Below are positions 18,048-25,573 of a DNA stretch of 33,728 nucleotides, piece by piece. The notes under the pieces were generated by a model, which saw only the letters and a list, made by a program, of their open reading frames with translations, searched no databases and was not told where the DNA came from. The stretch is from Candidatus Eiseniibacteriota bacterium (GTDB taxonomy: Bacteria; Eisenbacteria; RBG-16-71-46). The DNA lies in assembly GCA_005893225.1 (NCBI GenBank), contig VBOT01000115.1:2742-36469 (forward strand). Reading direction: 5' to 3'. Positions within the stretch are counted from its first letter, which is position 1, and every line of letters begins with the position of its first letter. The translations under genes and the position numbers were made by a program.

Positions 18048-18734
18048 ATGTCGCTTCAAGCCCGCACCCAAAGCATCAACGTCTCGGTTGACGACTCGCT
18101 TCTCGGGACGCTCGCCCTGGGGCTCCTCGAAGCCGAGGGGCTTCGCTCAGGCCCCCTGCCGCACGAGTTCGAGGCCGAACGGGACCGCGTCACCCAGCGC
18201 CTGGTCGCTCATTACGCAGGGAAACAGCCGGCCGACATCCCGGGGGTGGCCGAGACTCGTACGCTGTTCCGCAGGCTCGACATCGATCCCACCAAGAGCC
18301 GCCCGAGCAGCGAGGCGCTGCTCCGCAGGGTGCTGCAGGGCAAGGGACTGCCCAAGGTCAATTCCACGGTGGACGTCTGCAACCTGTGCTCGCTCTCCCA
18401 CCAGGTCCCTCTCGGGCTCTACGACCGCGAGGCGGTGAAGGGCGTGGTGCAGGTGCGGGTGGGGCATCACGGGGAAGGGTATCCGGGCATCCGCAAGCAG
18501 CGGGTCAACCTCGAGGGCCGCCTGCTGCTGGCCGACGACGAGGGCCCGTTCGGCGCCCCCACGTCGGATTCGGCCCGCACCTCCGTCACGGTCGAGACCC
18601 GCCACATCCTCGTCGTGCTGTTCAGTCCCGCCGAGGGGGCCGGCCACAACGTCTCGGCCGCCCTCGAGCACCTCGCCGACCTCCTCACCCGCTATTGCTC
18701 GGCGAGCGTCGTGGCGGTGCGCGTCATCCAGTAG
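18048..18734 (+). CDS. B3/4-domain protein (PheRS-beta-like tRNA-editing fold)
   Basis: A 228-residue stand-alone protein related to the B3/B4 domain of the phenylalanyl-tRNA synthetase beta chain. That domain hydrolyses mischarged Tyr-tRNA(Phe). The diagnostic stretch is RPSSEALLRRVLQGKGLPKVNSTVDVCNLCSL, followed by a later strand QRVNLEGRLLLADDEGPFG and TVETRHILVVLFSP, in the usual order. Whether the free-standing protein edits tRNA or binds something else is unknown. An ATG at 18039 exists, but GGAG at 18032 is too close to it and better placed (12 bases) for 18048. It is probably monocistronic, with a 317-base leader. Confidence 0.85.
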   Translation: MSLQARTQSINVSVDDSLLGTLALGLLEAEGLRSGPLPHEFEAERDRVTQRLVAHYAGKQPADIPGVAETRTLFRRLDIDPTKSRPSSEALLRRVLQGKGLPKVNSTVDVCNLCSLSHQVPLGLYDREAVKGVVQVRVGHHGEGYPGIRKQRVNLEGRLLLADDEGPFGAPTSDSARTSVTVETRHILVVLFSPAEGAGHNVSAALEHLADLLTRYCSASVVAVRVIQ

Positions 18735-18917
18735 AGCGCCGGCCCTCCCGCGCCGCGTCGCGCGGTCGTCCATTGCAGGACGCGACGATCTCGCACCCAC
18801 TTACCGTTGGCCATGGCGCCTGTCTGCGCTCGGGGACGCCCCGCGTGTTGACCGTCTTGGGGACCCGGCACAAAGATGGGCTCACGGCCTCGACACGGAG
18901 TTGCCAGGTCGCTCCAT

Positions 18918-18949
18918 TTCATGAGCCGGCAACGCGATCTGCTCATGAA
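18918..18949 (+). promoter_or_regulatory. operator-like dyad upstream of the barrel protein/lipoprotein operon
   Basis: TTCATGAG (18918-18925) and CTCATGAA (18942-18949) are perfect inverted repeats separated by 16 bases, with centres 24 bp apart, about 50-80 bases before the start codon at 18997. Such AT-richer symmetry in GC-rich DNA fits a dimeric repressor or activator site. A hairpin in the mRNA leader is the alternative. Confidence 0.4.
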
Positions 18950-18996
18950 TGCATCCGGCCAGGCCGATCCATTAAGGAAGAGAGGAGGGCTGTCCC

Positions 18997-19557
18997 ATGA
19001 AGAGACTCTCGGTATGGATCGTTGCTCTCGCGGTGACCTGCTGGGCGTTGCCCGCCGGGGCCGTGAGCGTGGCGGTCGGCGTGTTCGGCGGCGCAAGCAT
19101 TCCGGTCGCCCAGGAGGACAACGGCACGGGGTCCGAGCTCGGGATACGGGTGCCGGTGAACGTGATCCCGCTCGTGACCGTGGAGCCGTACTTCCTCAAG
19201 GCCAACGGCGGGGACAAGAGCGAGGACCTCGGCAGCCTCAGCATCACGCGCAGCGGCATCGACGTGACGGGATACGGGGCCAACGTGTTGTTCTCCTTCG
19301 GAGGCCCCTTGCAGTTCTACCCGTTCGTGGGCATCGGCTCCCACAAGCTGGAGCGCCCCGGGCTCGATGCGACGACCACCGCCTACAACGCCGGGGTTGG
19401 GGTGGGCTTCAAGGCTCCGATCGTCAAGCTGTCGTTCCATGTGCGGGCCGAGATGAGCGCAGTCCTGGACGAAGGCAACACGGAGTCTTCCCGCAAGTGG
19501 GCGAACGTCACGGCCGGCGTCTCCTACGGCCTCTTGAGCTTCCCACCCATTCCCTGA
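18997..19557 (+). CDS. exported outer-membrane beta-barrel-like protein
   Basis: A 186-residue exported protein. The signal peptide is MKRLSVWIVALAVTCWALPAGA with an Ala-x-Ala-like cleavage site near residue 22. The mature part shows alternating hydrophobic and polar residues in strands rich in Gly and aromatics, for example FYPFVGIGSHKLERPG, AYNAGVGVGFKAPI and KLSFHVRAEMSAVL, ending WANVTAGVSYGLL. This is the pattern of a small 8-stranded OmpA/OmpW-like barrel. No specific family is assigned. GGAGGG precedes the ATG. The next gene, a lipoprotein, follows after only 12 bases, so the two are probably co-transcribed and act together in the envelope. Confidence 0.8.
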   Translation: MKRLSVWIVALAVTCWALPAGAVSVAVGVFGGASIPVAQEDNGTGSELGIRVPVNVIPLVTVEPYFLKANGGDKSEDLGSLSITRSGIDVTGYGANVLFSFGGPLQFYPFVGIGSHKLERPGLDATTTAYNAGVGVGFKAPIVKLSFHVRAEMSAVLDEGNTESSRKWANVTAGVSYGLLSFPPIP

Positions 19558-19569
19558 GGAGGCGGCTGC

Positions 19570-20121
19570 ATGCGGAGCTATCGACGGGTCTTTCCGGTCC
19601 TTGCGCTCGCCGCGCTCGTCGCGAGCGGCTGCTTCGTCGCGACGGGACAGGTCCTCGTGGAGTTCGGCCTCCCGAGCCCGTTCACGATCGATTCGAGCTC
19701 GGATCCCTTCGCGCGCATCTTCGTGGATCTGAACACCATTCCCGACTACGAGAAGCACAAGGACAGTCTCAAGGGGCTGAACGACTTCGCGTTGGTCGGC
19801 AAGTTCACGAACATGAGCGGGCCAGCCGGCGCGCTCGAGGTCTGGGTCACGGCCGGAAGCACCAACTACACGACGATCGCCGAGGTCCAGGCCAATGCCA
19901 CCCGGCTCTGGGGGCCGGGCGCGATCGGGGCCGCCCCCGATGTGCACGTGGTGAGCTGGGACGAGTCGTCCAAGCTCTTCACCAAGGCCGGCAAGGACAT
20001 CCTGCTCCAAGAGGCGAGGGGTGACGGGGACTTCACGCTCTACACCTTCGGCACCGCCGGGACCTACCAGGTCAAGGTGGAGGACGGTTTCCTGATCCTG
20101 GTGCTCAGCGCGGGGCCTTGA
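19570..20121 (+). CDS. lipoprotein of unknown function, paired with the barrel protein
   Basis: A 183-residue protein with a type II signal peptide: MRSYRRVFPVLALAALVASGC, lipobox LVASGC, lipidated Cys21. The mature part has no family I recognise. It is mixed alpha/beta with several Tyr/Thr/Asn-rich stretches (TAGSTNYTTIAEVQANATRLW) and a hydrophobic C-terminal strand DGFLILVLSAGP. GAGGAGG lies before the ATG and the gene begins 12 bases after the barrel gene, so they form one operon. A periplasmic or outer-membrane partner of the barrel is the simplest guess. It may be specific to the lineage. Confidence 0.8.
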   Translation: MRSYRRVFPVLALAALVASGCFVATGQVLVEFGLPSPFTIDSSSDPFARIFVDLNTIPDYEKHKDSLKGLNDFALVGKFTNMSGPAGALEVWVTAGSTNYTTIAEVQANATRLWGPGAIGAAPDVHVVSWDESSKLFTKAGKDILLQEARGDGDFTLYTFGTAGTYQVKVEDGFLILVLSAGP

Positions 20122-20327
20122 GGTAAGTCTGCCGGTGGCTGGGCTCGGGGGCCCGGCCGCCGGGGCCGTCGCGGTCTCGCCTTTCGGGCCGCGTGATAGC
20201 GTGGGTGGACGCCGTAAAGCGCGTCTCGGCTGCCCGGATGAACCGGATCCTGCGGGGCTTGGGTCAGCCGGAACTGAAGAGAGGCGACCTGGCTCCTCTG
20301 AGAGCCGCTTAGAGAGGCACCCTTAGA

Positions 20328-22142
20328 TCACCCCGCCCAGCGATTCGTGATCGGCAGCCGGCGATCCTTGCCGAAGGCGCGCGGGGTGATCTTGATCCCG
20401 GGCGGGCTCTGGCGGCGCTTGTACTCCGCGCGATCCACCATCGTGACCACGCGCCGCACCACCGCCTCGTCGTAGCCGAGATCGGCGATCTCGCGCGCCG
20501 AGCGGTCCTCCTCGACGTAGAGACGCAGGATCGGATCGAGCACCTCGTAGGGCGGCAGCGTGTCCTGGTCGGTCTGGTCCGGCTTGAGCTCGGCGCTCGG
20601 CGCGCGGGTCAGCGTGCGCTCGGGGACCACGGGACGCTCCCCGCACTGGTTCCGGTGGCGAGCGAGTTGGTACACCATCGTCTTGTAGACGTCCTTGAGC
20701 ACCGCGAACCCGCCCGCCATGTCGCCGTAGAGCGTGCTGTAGCCAGCCGACACCTCGCTCTTGTTGCCGGTCGTGAGCACCAGCCAGCCGAACTTGTTGG
20801 AGAGCGCCATCAGGTAGTTGCCGCGGATCCGCGCCTGCAGGTTCTCCTCGGTGATGTCGGGAGGCTTGCCGTCGAACGCCGGCTCGAGCACCTTGAGATA
20901 GGCCTCGAAGACGTCGCGGATGGGGATGCAGGTGTGCCGGATTCCGAGATTGCGCGCTAGGGACTCGGCATCCTCGCGCGAGGCCGTCGAGGTGAATCCG
21001 GAAGGCATCGACACCCCGACCACGTTCGCGGGCCCCAGCGCATCGGCGGCGATGCAGGCGCACAGCGCCGAGTCCACGCCGCCCGAAAGCCCGAGCACGA
21101 CGGTCTCGAAGCCGTTCTTGCGCACGTAGTCGAGGGTGCCGAGCACGAGCGCCCCGTAGACTTCCGGGACCAGCTCGGGGTAGGTCGGCGCCGCTCGCCG
21201 CTCGAGCGCGGGCTTGGCGGCGACGGCTGTCGCGACGCCGCCGTTTCCGCCGCCCCGAGGCAACGGGGCCACTCCACCCGCAGGGTCCGGCGCCGGCGTG
21301 GCGCCGGTGCCCAGCGCCGGCAAATCGATGCGCGGCGCTCCCTCGCCCGCTTCCAGGGCGCGTCCCTTGCGCAGGCGGGGATCGTGCAGGCGGGCGCTGA
21401 ACACCGAATCCAGCTCGACGTCGGCGACCACCAGGTCCTCTTCGAACATCTTGCCCTCGGCCAGCACCTGCCCCTGCTCGTCCACGATCAGGCTGCAGCC
21501 GTCGTAGATCACCTCGTCCTGACCGCCCACCAGGTTGACGTAGCACACCACCGCGAGGTTGTCGGCGGCGCGCGTGCACAGCATGCGCTTGCGCACCTGG
21601 GCCTTGCCGGCGTGGTAGGGCGAGGCCGAGATGTTGATCACGATCTCGGCCCCGCCCCGGATCACCTGCTCTTCCACCGGGCCGCCCGGGTACCAGATGT
21701 CCTCGCAGATGTTGATGCCGATGATCGTCCCGCCTCGGACGAACACCGGGTTGCGAGTACCGGGCATGAAGTAGCGGTTCTCGTCGAACACGCCGTAGTT
21801 GGGCAGGTAGCGCTTGCGGTAGGTGCCCATCCACCGGCCGTCGTGGAGCACGGCGGCGGCGTTGTAGAGGTCGAAATCGCGGTCGACGGTCCCGACCACC
21901 ACCGTCATTCCGAGCGTGCGCGGCAGCAGGTCTCGAGTGCGCTCGATCGCGTACTCGATGAAGGACGGCTTGAGGAGCAGGTCCTCGGGCGGGTAGCCGG
22001 TGATCACCATCTCCGGAAACGCCAGCAGGTCGACGCCCAGGCCGCGCGCCTGCTCGAGGTAGGCCGCCACCCGGGCCACGTTCCCGTCCACGTCGCCCAC
22101 GGTGGGATTGAGCTGTGCGAGGCCCAGCCGGAGCTGTCGCAT
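20328..22142 (-). CDS. nadE: glutamine-dependent NAD(+) synthetase
   Basis: A 604-residue two-domain enzyme making NAD from deamido-NAD, ATP and glutamine in the cytoplasm. Residues 1-280 are a nitrilase-type glutaminase with triad Glu44 (AFPEM), Lys110 (TYRKRYLPNYGVFDE) and Cys146 (GINICEDIWYP). Residues 345-604 are the ATP-pyrophosphatase synthetase with P-loop GLSGGVDSALC and the later TTGNKSEVSAGYSTLYGDMAGG. The two are joined by an unusually long Pro/Gly/Ala-rich linker of about 50 residues. The start at 22142 (MRQLRLGLAQLNPTVGD) fits the family; an extension to 22214 has no support. No strong ribosome binding site is visible. The leader also carries, on the other strand, a barrel-protein remnant. 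Confidence 0.96.
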   Translation of the reverse strand: MRQLRLGLAQLNPTVGDVDGNVARVAAYLEQARGLGVDLLAFPEMVITGYPPEDLLLKPSFIEYAIERTRDLLPRTLGMTVVVGTVDRDFDLYNAAAVLHDGRWMGTYRKRYLPNYGVFDENRYFMPGTRNPVFVRGGTIIGINICEDIWYPGGPVEEQVIRGGAEIVINISASPYHAGKAQVRKRMLCTRAADNLAVVCYVNLVGGQDEVIYDGCSLIVDEQGQVLAEGKMFEEDLVVADVELDSVFSARLHDPRLRKGRALEAGEGAPRIDLPALGTGATPAPDPAGGVAPLPRGGGNGGVATAVAAKPALERRAAPTYPELVPEVYGALVLGTLDYVRKNGFETVVLGLSGGVDSALCACIAADALGPANVVGVSMPSGFTSTASREDAESLARNLGIRHTCIPIRDVFEAYLKVLEPAFDGKPPDITEENLQARIRGNYLMALSNKFGWLVLTTGNKSEVSAGYSTLYGDMAGGFAVLKDVYKTMVYQLARHRNQCGERPVVPERTLTRAPSAELKPDQTDQDTLPPYEVLDPILRLYVEEDRSAREIADLGYDEAVVRRVVTMVDRAEYKRRQSPPGIKITPRAFGKDRRLPITNRWAG

Positions 22143-22169
22143 TGGATGGGCGATTCTGGCCCTTCGGAT

Positions 22170-22413
22170 GGAGCCGCGCAAGAGCGCCCGCCTTCCCCAC
22201 GGGCCCGATCGCAAGGAAATCCGCGACCCCTATGGGCATGTGGCCCAGCGGAAGCAGGTCGAAACCAACGCGGCGCTTGGTTTCGGCAGCGGCATCCAGG
22301 TCAGGCTGCCGGCCGTGGGGAGTCTGTTCGCCGACGCCCACTACGACTTCTTGTTCCTCGAGGGGGTCCCCTCGCCGGCGATTCCGGTCAGGGTCGGGCT
22401 GGGACTGCCCTGA
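22170..22413 (+). pseudogene. C-terminal fragment of an outer-membrane beta-barrel protein
   Basis: The plus-strand frame ending at the TGA 22411-22413 encodes about 50 residues with the clear pattern of a barrel C-terminus. It reads ETNAALGFGSGIQVRLP, then VGSLFADAHYDFLFLEG, then IPVRVGLGLP. The strands are amphipathic and end in the expected hydrophobic last strand. Upstream the frame runs into the antisense of nadE and loses sense, so the front of the gene is missing. It looks like the relic of a gene cut by a deletion or rearrangement. Its upstream limit is approximate. It is not closely similar in sequence to the barrel gene at 19 kb. Confidence 0.5.
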
Positions 22414-22518
22414 CCCTGCGGTGCCGAGGTGCTGGACCTGGCCGACAGCGTCGTCGCGCCCGGCCGTTCCGGAAGGCCGCGCGCGGTTCCCGGGGACCCG
22501 GGCGCCTGCACGACCCAT

Positions 22519-22548
22519 AAACGAAAACGCCCGGCCATAGACCGGGCG
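22519..22548 (-). terminator. strong intrinsic terminator, minus strand
   Basis: On the minus strand CGCCCGG (22548-22542) pairs with CCGGGCG (22534-22528) around a 7-base loop, followed at once by TTTTCGTTT (22527-22519). A further perfect 9-bp hairpin, GCGGACGCG/CGCGTCCGC (22562-22582), lies just before it. No protein gene ends here; the nearest minus-strand stop is about 400 bases upstream. Confidence 0.75.
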
Positions 22549-22792
22549 ATCCCGTTGTGACGCGGACGCGGTACGCGTCCGCCTTTCGAGAGAGAAGCGA
22601 GGAGTCTGGCACTTGTCGCCTGTACGACCGCTTCCGTCCCTTGAGCGCCGGGGATCCCATGAGGGACCCATAGCTTTACGCAGCGCCTTCGGGCTCTCGA
22701 AAATGTCAGGGCCGCCGGGAAGCTTCCGGCAACCCGCTGGGTCTTGTTCGCAAAACCCGTACCCTGTTGAGTTCTCCACCCAGCCAGAGCGC
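22519..22792 (-). ncRNA. candidate structured small RNA, about 274 nt, unknown family
   Basis: It starts about 7 bases after a sigma70-like promoter and ends in a strong intrinsic terminator. Helices: CCCTG (22762-22766) with CAGGG (22707-22711) closes two hairpins. One is 22739-22746/22751-22758 with tetraloop CGAA on the minus strand. The other is 22709-22718/22726-22735, 10 bp. A long-range 9-bp helix, 22584-22592/22694-22702, encloses hairpin 22652-22658/22663-22669. In three hairpins the imperfect pairs are U-G on the minus strand but A-C on the plus strand, which fixes the transcribed strand. No tmRNA, RNase P, SRP or riboswitch core was recognised. It lies between the ABC permease gene and nadE and could be a trans-acting RNA or a long nadE attenuator. 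Confidence 0.55.
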
Positions 22793-22798
22793 TAAATG

Positions 22799-22828
22799 AT
22801 TGTCTCAGCGTCCAGGGCCGCCTGCCAA
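22799..22828 (-). promoter_or_regulatory. sigma70-like promoter of the small RNA candidate
   Basis: On the minus strand -35 TTGGCA (22828-22823, 5 of 6) and -10 GACAAT (22804-22799, 4 of 6) are separated by 18 bases. The predicted start is near 22792. Confidence 0.4.
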
Positions 22829-22955
22829 GAGGAATCTTGAGGGCTGGCGCTCTCTCGGGCCGGTCAATGATTTGCCGGCAAGATGCGGCTGAAGAGATTG
22901 CTCCACCCGACAGCCCGCAACTCGCGATCGTGCAATCCGCAAGCGGGCGCTGGTC

Positions 22956-24257
22956 TTATCCGCTCCGGGCCCAGCGAAGGATCTCGGGCAGATTCGGCGT
23001 CTTGCCGTGCAGCAGGAGCCCGATCCGGAACACCCGCGCCGAGCCGATGAGCGCGAACCAGGCAGCGGCGGCCAGCAACGCCATGGAGAGGCCCACCTGC
23101 CACTCCGGAACCGCGGGACCGCCGGGAACCGACATCCGGATCATCATCGTGACCGGAGCGGTGGGCGGGAACAGGGAGAGGCCCACGGCCAGCCGCCCGT
23201 CCGGACGACCGATGATGCTGGTGAGCATGATGAACGGCGCCCAGTTGGCGAACGTGAACATGAAGGCGAACTGCTGCGCCTCGCGCATGTTGTTCGTCAC
23301 CGCGCCGATCCCGGTCATGAGGCTCCCGTAGAACAGGTACCCGAGCAACAGGTAGGTGAGCATGAAGAAGAACAGCGCCGGAGAGAGGTGAATCTGCGCC
23401 AGCGCGGCCGCGGGTCCCCCGAAGGATGCCCCCATGAACATCCATACCGCCACCAGGGTGAGGCCGGCGCCTCCCAGTCCGATCAACTTCCCGCCCAGGA
23501 GCTCCTCGGCGGACACGGTGCAGAGCAGCGATTCCAGGATCCGCGACTCCTTCTCCTCGCTCACCCCCTGGAGCAGGTATTGGCCTCCGATCACGATGCA
23601 CAGCCCGAGCATCAGGCCGAACGACATCGGCAGCAGGAAGTCGAACGCCTCGCGACGCTCGTCCCTGAGCTCGAACTGGCCCTGCCGGTTCATGGCGTAG
23701 AAATCCAACCCGCGCAAGGGCCGGACCACGCGCTCGATGCGCATCGAATCCACCCGATCCGCCAGCAGATTCGCGACCAGCCAGCGCGTGACGGGCCGGT
23801 CCGCGCCCGAGCTGAAGAGCCCGCTCTGGCAGGCGTAGCGGCGCAGCTTGCCGGTGGCCAGGTAATCGGGCGGGATCACGAGCACCTGGCTCACGCGCCC
23901 GGCCTTGAGCGAGTCCGTCGCGGTCTTCTGGTCGGGATAGAGGTGCACCTCGGTGCGGAACCACTGCACCTGAGGGGACCCGCTCGTGGTGCTGAACGGG
24001 TTGTCGCCGGGCGAGTACTCGGTGCGGATCTCGCGCCGGGCCCCGTGGTAGAGGCCCGACGAGTCCACCACGGCGAGCACGGTCAGGCTCTTGAGCGCCT
24101 GGAGGCGCTCGGCGATCTGGGGCTTGATCGCCATCCAGCTCACGAACGCGAAGTAGGCCGGCATGCCGATCAGGGTGAAGACGAACGCCTTGCGCCGCAC
24201 GGTCGAGAGGAACTCGCGCCTGGCGATCGTCAGCACGCGGGGCCAGGAGAAGCTCAT
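22956..24257 (-). CDS. ABC-2 type transporter permease (NatB-like)
   Basis: A 433-residue inner-membrane permease. An N-terminal transmembrane helix follows the basic stretch RREFLSTVRRKAF. Then comes a large extracytoplasmic domain of about 170 residues, then five or so transmembrane segments at about 205-410, including QYLLQGVSEEKESRILESLLC. That EEKE...LLxxPV/TVS-like motif is the cytoplasmic signature of ABC-2/NatB/YhaP exporters, which contacts the ATPase. Its ATG lies inside the 3' end of the ATPase gene (4-base overlap), so the two are translationally coupled and form one exporter. The substrate cannot be read from sequence; relatives export sodium, drugs or peptides. An ABC-2 permease with this layout normally works as a homodimer. 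Confidence 0.92.
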   Translation of the reverse strand: MSFSWPRVLTIARREFLSTVRRKAFVFTLIGMPAYFAFVSWMAIKPQIAERLQALKSLTVLAVVDSSGLYHGARREIRTEYSPGDNPFSTTSGSPQVQWFRTEVHLYPDQKTATDSLKAGRVSQVLVIPPDYLATGKLRRYACQSGLFSSGADRPVTRWLVANLLADRVDSMRIERVVRPLRGLDFYAMNRQGQFELRDERREAFDFLLPMSFGLMLGLCIVIGGQYLLQGVSEEKESRILESLLCTVSAEELLGGKLIGLGGAGLTLVAVWMFMGASFGGPAAALAQIHLSPALFFFMLTYLLLGYLFYGSLMTGIGAVTNNMREAQQFAFMFTFANWAPFIMLTSIIGRPDGRLAVGLSLFPPTAPVTMMIRMSVPGGPAVPEWQVGLSMALLAAAAWFALIGSARVFRIGLLLHGKTPNLPEILRWARSG

Positions 24258-25195
24258 CGCGCACCCGGCGCGACCTCGGCGGCCCGCTCGCTCCGCCCCT
24301 GGTCGAGTCCCAGCCCCTCGCGCACCACCTTCACGAAGATGTCCTCCAGCGGAAGCGTCGCGAGCGAGAACGACTCGATCACCACCCTGCGTTCCACCAG
24401 GGCTCTGAGCACCGAATCCGGCGTGGCGTCGGCCTCCAGGGTGAGCTTGAGGTCGCCGTTGAAGGGCTCGACGGAGCGGACCCCGGGGAGGTCCTCGAGC
24501 CGCCCCGAGGCACGCACCACGACCGCGTGATCGGAGTACTGCCGGCGGATCTCGGGCACCGAGCCATGCAGCACCATGTACCCGCGGTTGATCATGAGCG
24601 CCCGGTCGCAGAGCTCCTCGACCTTGTTCATCTGGTGCGTGGAGAGCAGCACCGTGACGCCGGCCTGGCTGCGCTCCTGGAGGATCTCTTCGAGCATCTG
24701 GACGTTCAGCGGATCGAGGCCGCTGAACGGCTCGTCGAGGATCAGCAGGCCCGGATCGCCGATCAGGGCGGTGCAGAGCTGGAGCTTCTGCTGCATTCCC
24801 TTGGACAGGGTCTGCACCTGATCGTCGGCGCGGTCGGCGAGGCCGACACGCTCGAGCAGACGTCTCGAGGCATCGCGGGCGGCGCTCGCGGCCATGCCCT
24901 TGAGCGCCCCGTAGTAGCTCAGGAGCTCGGTGACCTTGGCGCGCCGGTAGAGCCCGCGCTCCTCGGGCAGGTAGGCGATGCGACGCTTCTCGTCGCCCCC
25001 CACGGGCCGGCCGTCGAGACGGATCGTTCCCGAGTCGGGCTTCAGGATGTCGGTGATCATCCGGATCAGCGTGGTCTTCCCGGCCCCGTTGGGGCCGAGC
25101 AGAGCGAAGATCTCGCCCGGCGAGATTTCGCTCGAGACCCGGTTGACCACGGCGCGCCCGTCGTAGGTCTTCACCACGTCGCGGAGCTCTAGCAT
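24254..25195 (-). CDS. ABC transporter ATP-binding protein (NatA-like, with DUF4162-type tail)
   Basis: A 313-residue ATPase that powers the adjacent permease. Walker A is GPNGAGKT (34-41), the signature motif is LSKGMQQKLQL, and Walker B is LLILDEP followed by FSGLDPLN; the switch histidine is in LLSTHQMNKVEEL. Beyond residue 220 a C-terminal domain of about 90 residues matches the DUF4162 tail of NatA/EcsA/drug-exporter ATPases. It is the first gene of a two-gene operon with a 4-base overlap to the permease. The start ATG at 25195 gives the standard N-terminus MLELRDVVKTYDGRAVV. No dedicated regulator is adjacent. Confidence 0.96.
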   Translation of the reverse strand: MLELRDVVKTYDGRAVVNRVSSEISPGEIFALLGPNGAGKTTLIRMITDILKPDSGTIRLDGRPVGGDEKRRIAYLPEERGLYRRAKVTELLSYYGALKGMAASAARDASRRLLERVGLADRADDQVQTLSKGMQQKLQLCTALIGDPGLLILDEPFSGLDPLNVQMLEEILQERSQAGVTVLLSTHQMNKVEELCDRALMINRGYMVLHGSVPEIRRQYSDHAVVVRASGRLEDLPGVRSVEPFNGDLKLTLEADATPDSVLRALVERRVVIESFSLATLPLEDIFVKVVREGLGLDQGRSERAAEVAPGAR

Positions 25196-25573
25196 GGGTT
25201 CCTCAGGGGGCGGTGTCGCCGCGGGGCCTCGAGCCGGGCGTCGAGCGCCGGGCGGGGCTGCGACACGAGGCCCGGACTCTAGAGGAAGGCTCGGGGCCGC
25301 TCAAGTGCTGGACCGGGCCGGGAGGACCGGCGCGGCCGGGAGAAGCACGGCCGCGGGTCGTGCTGGGGGCCGGAGCGCGAAAGCCGACCCGTACATGGCC
25401 GGAGGCGAGCCCGGCAGCGCAAAAAAGTGGGCGTCCGCCCTTGGCCTCCGGTGCGGCAATTGAGAATCTGTGGCGCTTGGCAGTGGCCCCGGTCTTGCTG
25501 GTCAATGTGGGACTCCTCGGCGCCGCCTGGCAGGCGCCGTTGGCTGACTTTCCACCTCGATGGCGAGCCGATC
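25196..25573. other. 378-base divergent region between the ABC ATPase and BNR lipoprotein genes
   Basis: No gene is supported here. It contains the perfect inverted repeat CCGGAGGC (25399-25406) / GCCTCCGG (25444-25451), a smaller GGGC/GCCC stem inside it, an A6 run at 25421, and the sigma54-like promoter at 25484-25499. The ABC operon promoter was not identified. Confidence 0.5.
25484..25499 (+). promoter_or_regulatory. sigma54-type (-24/-12) promoter candidate
   Basis: TGGCCCCGGTCTTGCT matches 10 of the 12 specified bases of the consensus TGGCACG-N4-TTGCT. It keeps the essential GG and GC dinucleotides exactly ten bases apart. The predicted start near 25510 is 64 bases before the lipoprotein ATG. 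The inverted repeat centred near 25425 lies about 85 bases upstream, where activator sites usually are. Confidence 0.45.

Larger units (their letters stand above)
22414..22955. other. 542-base gap between the barrel remnant and the ABC permease gene
   Basis: This stretch holds the minus-strand RNA candidate, its promoter and its terminator. The 127 bases from 22829 to the permease stop at 22956 hold no gene, and I saw no clear terminator for the ABC operon. The 105 bases from 22414 to 22518 show no recognisable element. Confidence 0.5.

Noticed and set aside
17727-18071. minus-strand 114-codon ORF ending KQFSHANAREVRRMLGDF
   Set aside because: The C-terminal 25 residues look protein-like, but the rest is low-complexity. 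The segment also forms a hairpin after the Gre gene. Not enough to call a gene.
22640-22710. cyclic di-GMP (GEMM) riboswitch resemblance in the minus-strand RNA (GTAAAGCTATGGGTCC)
   Set aside because: The short match to the GEMM core is not accompanied by the required partner segment in the right order.
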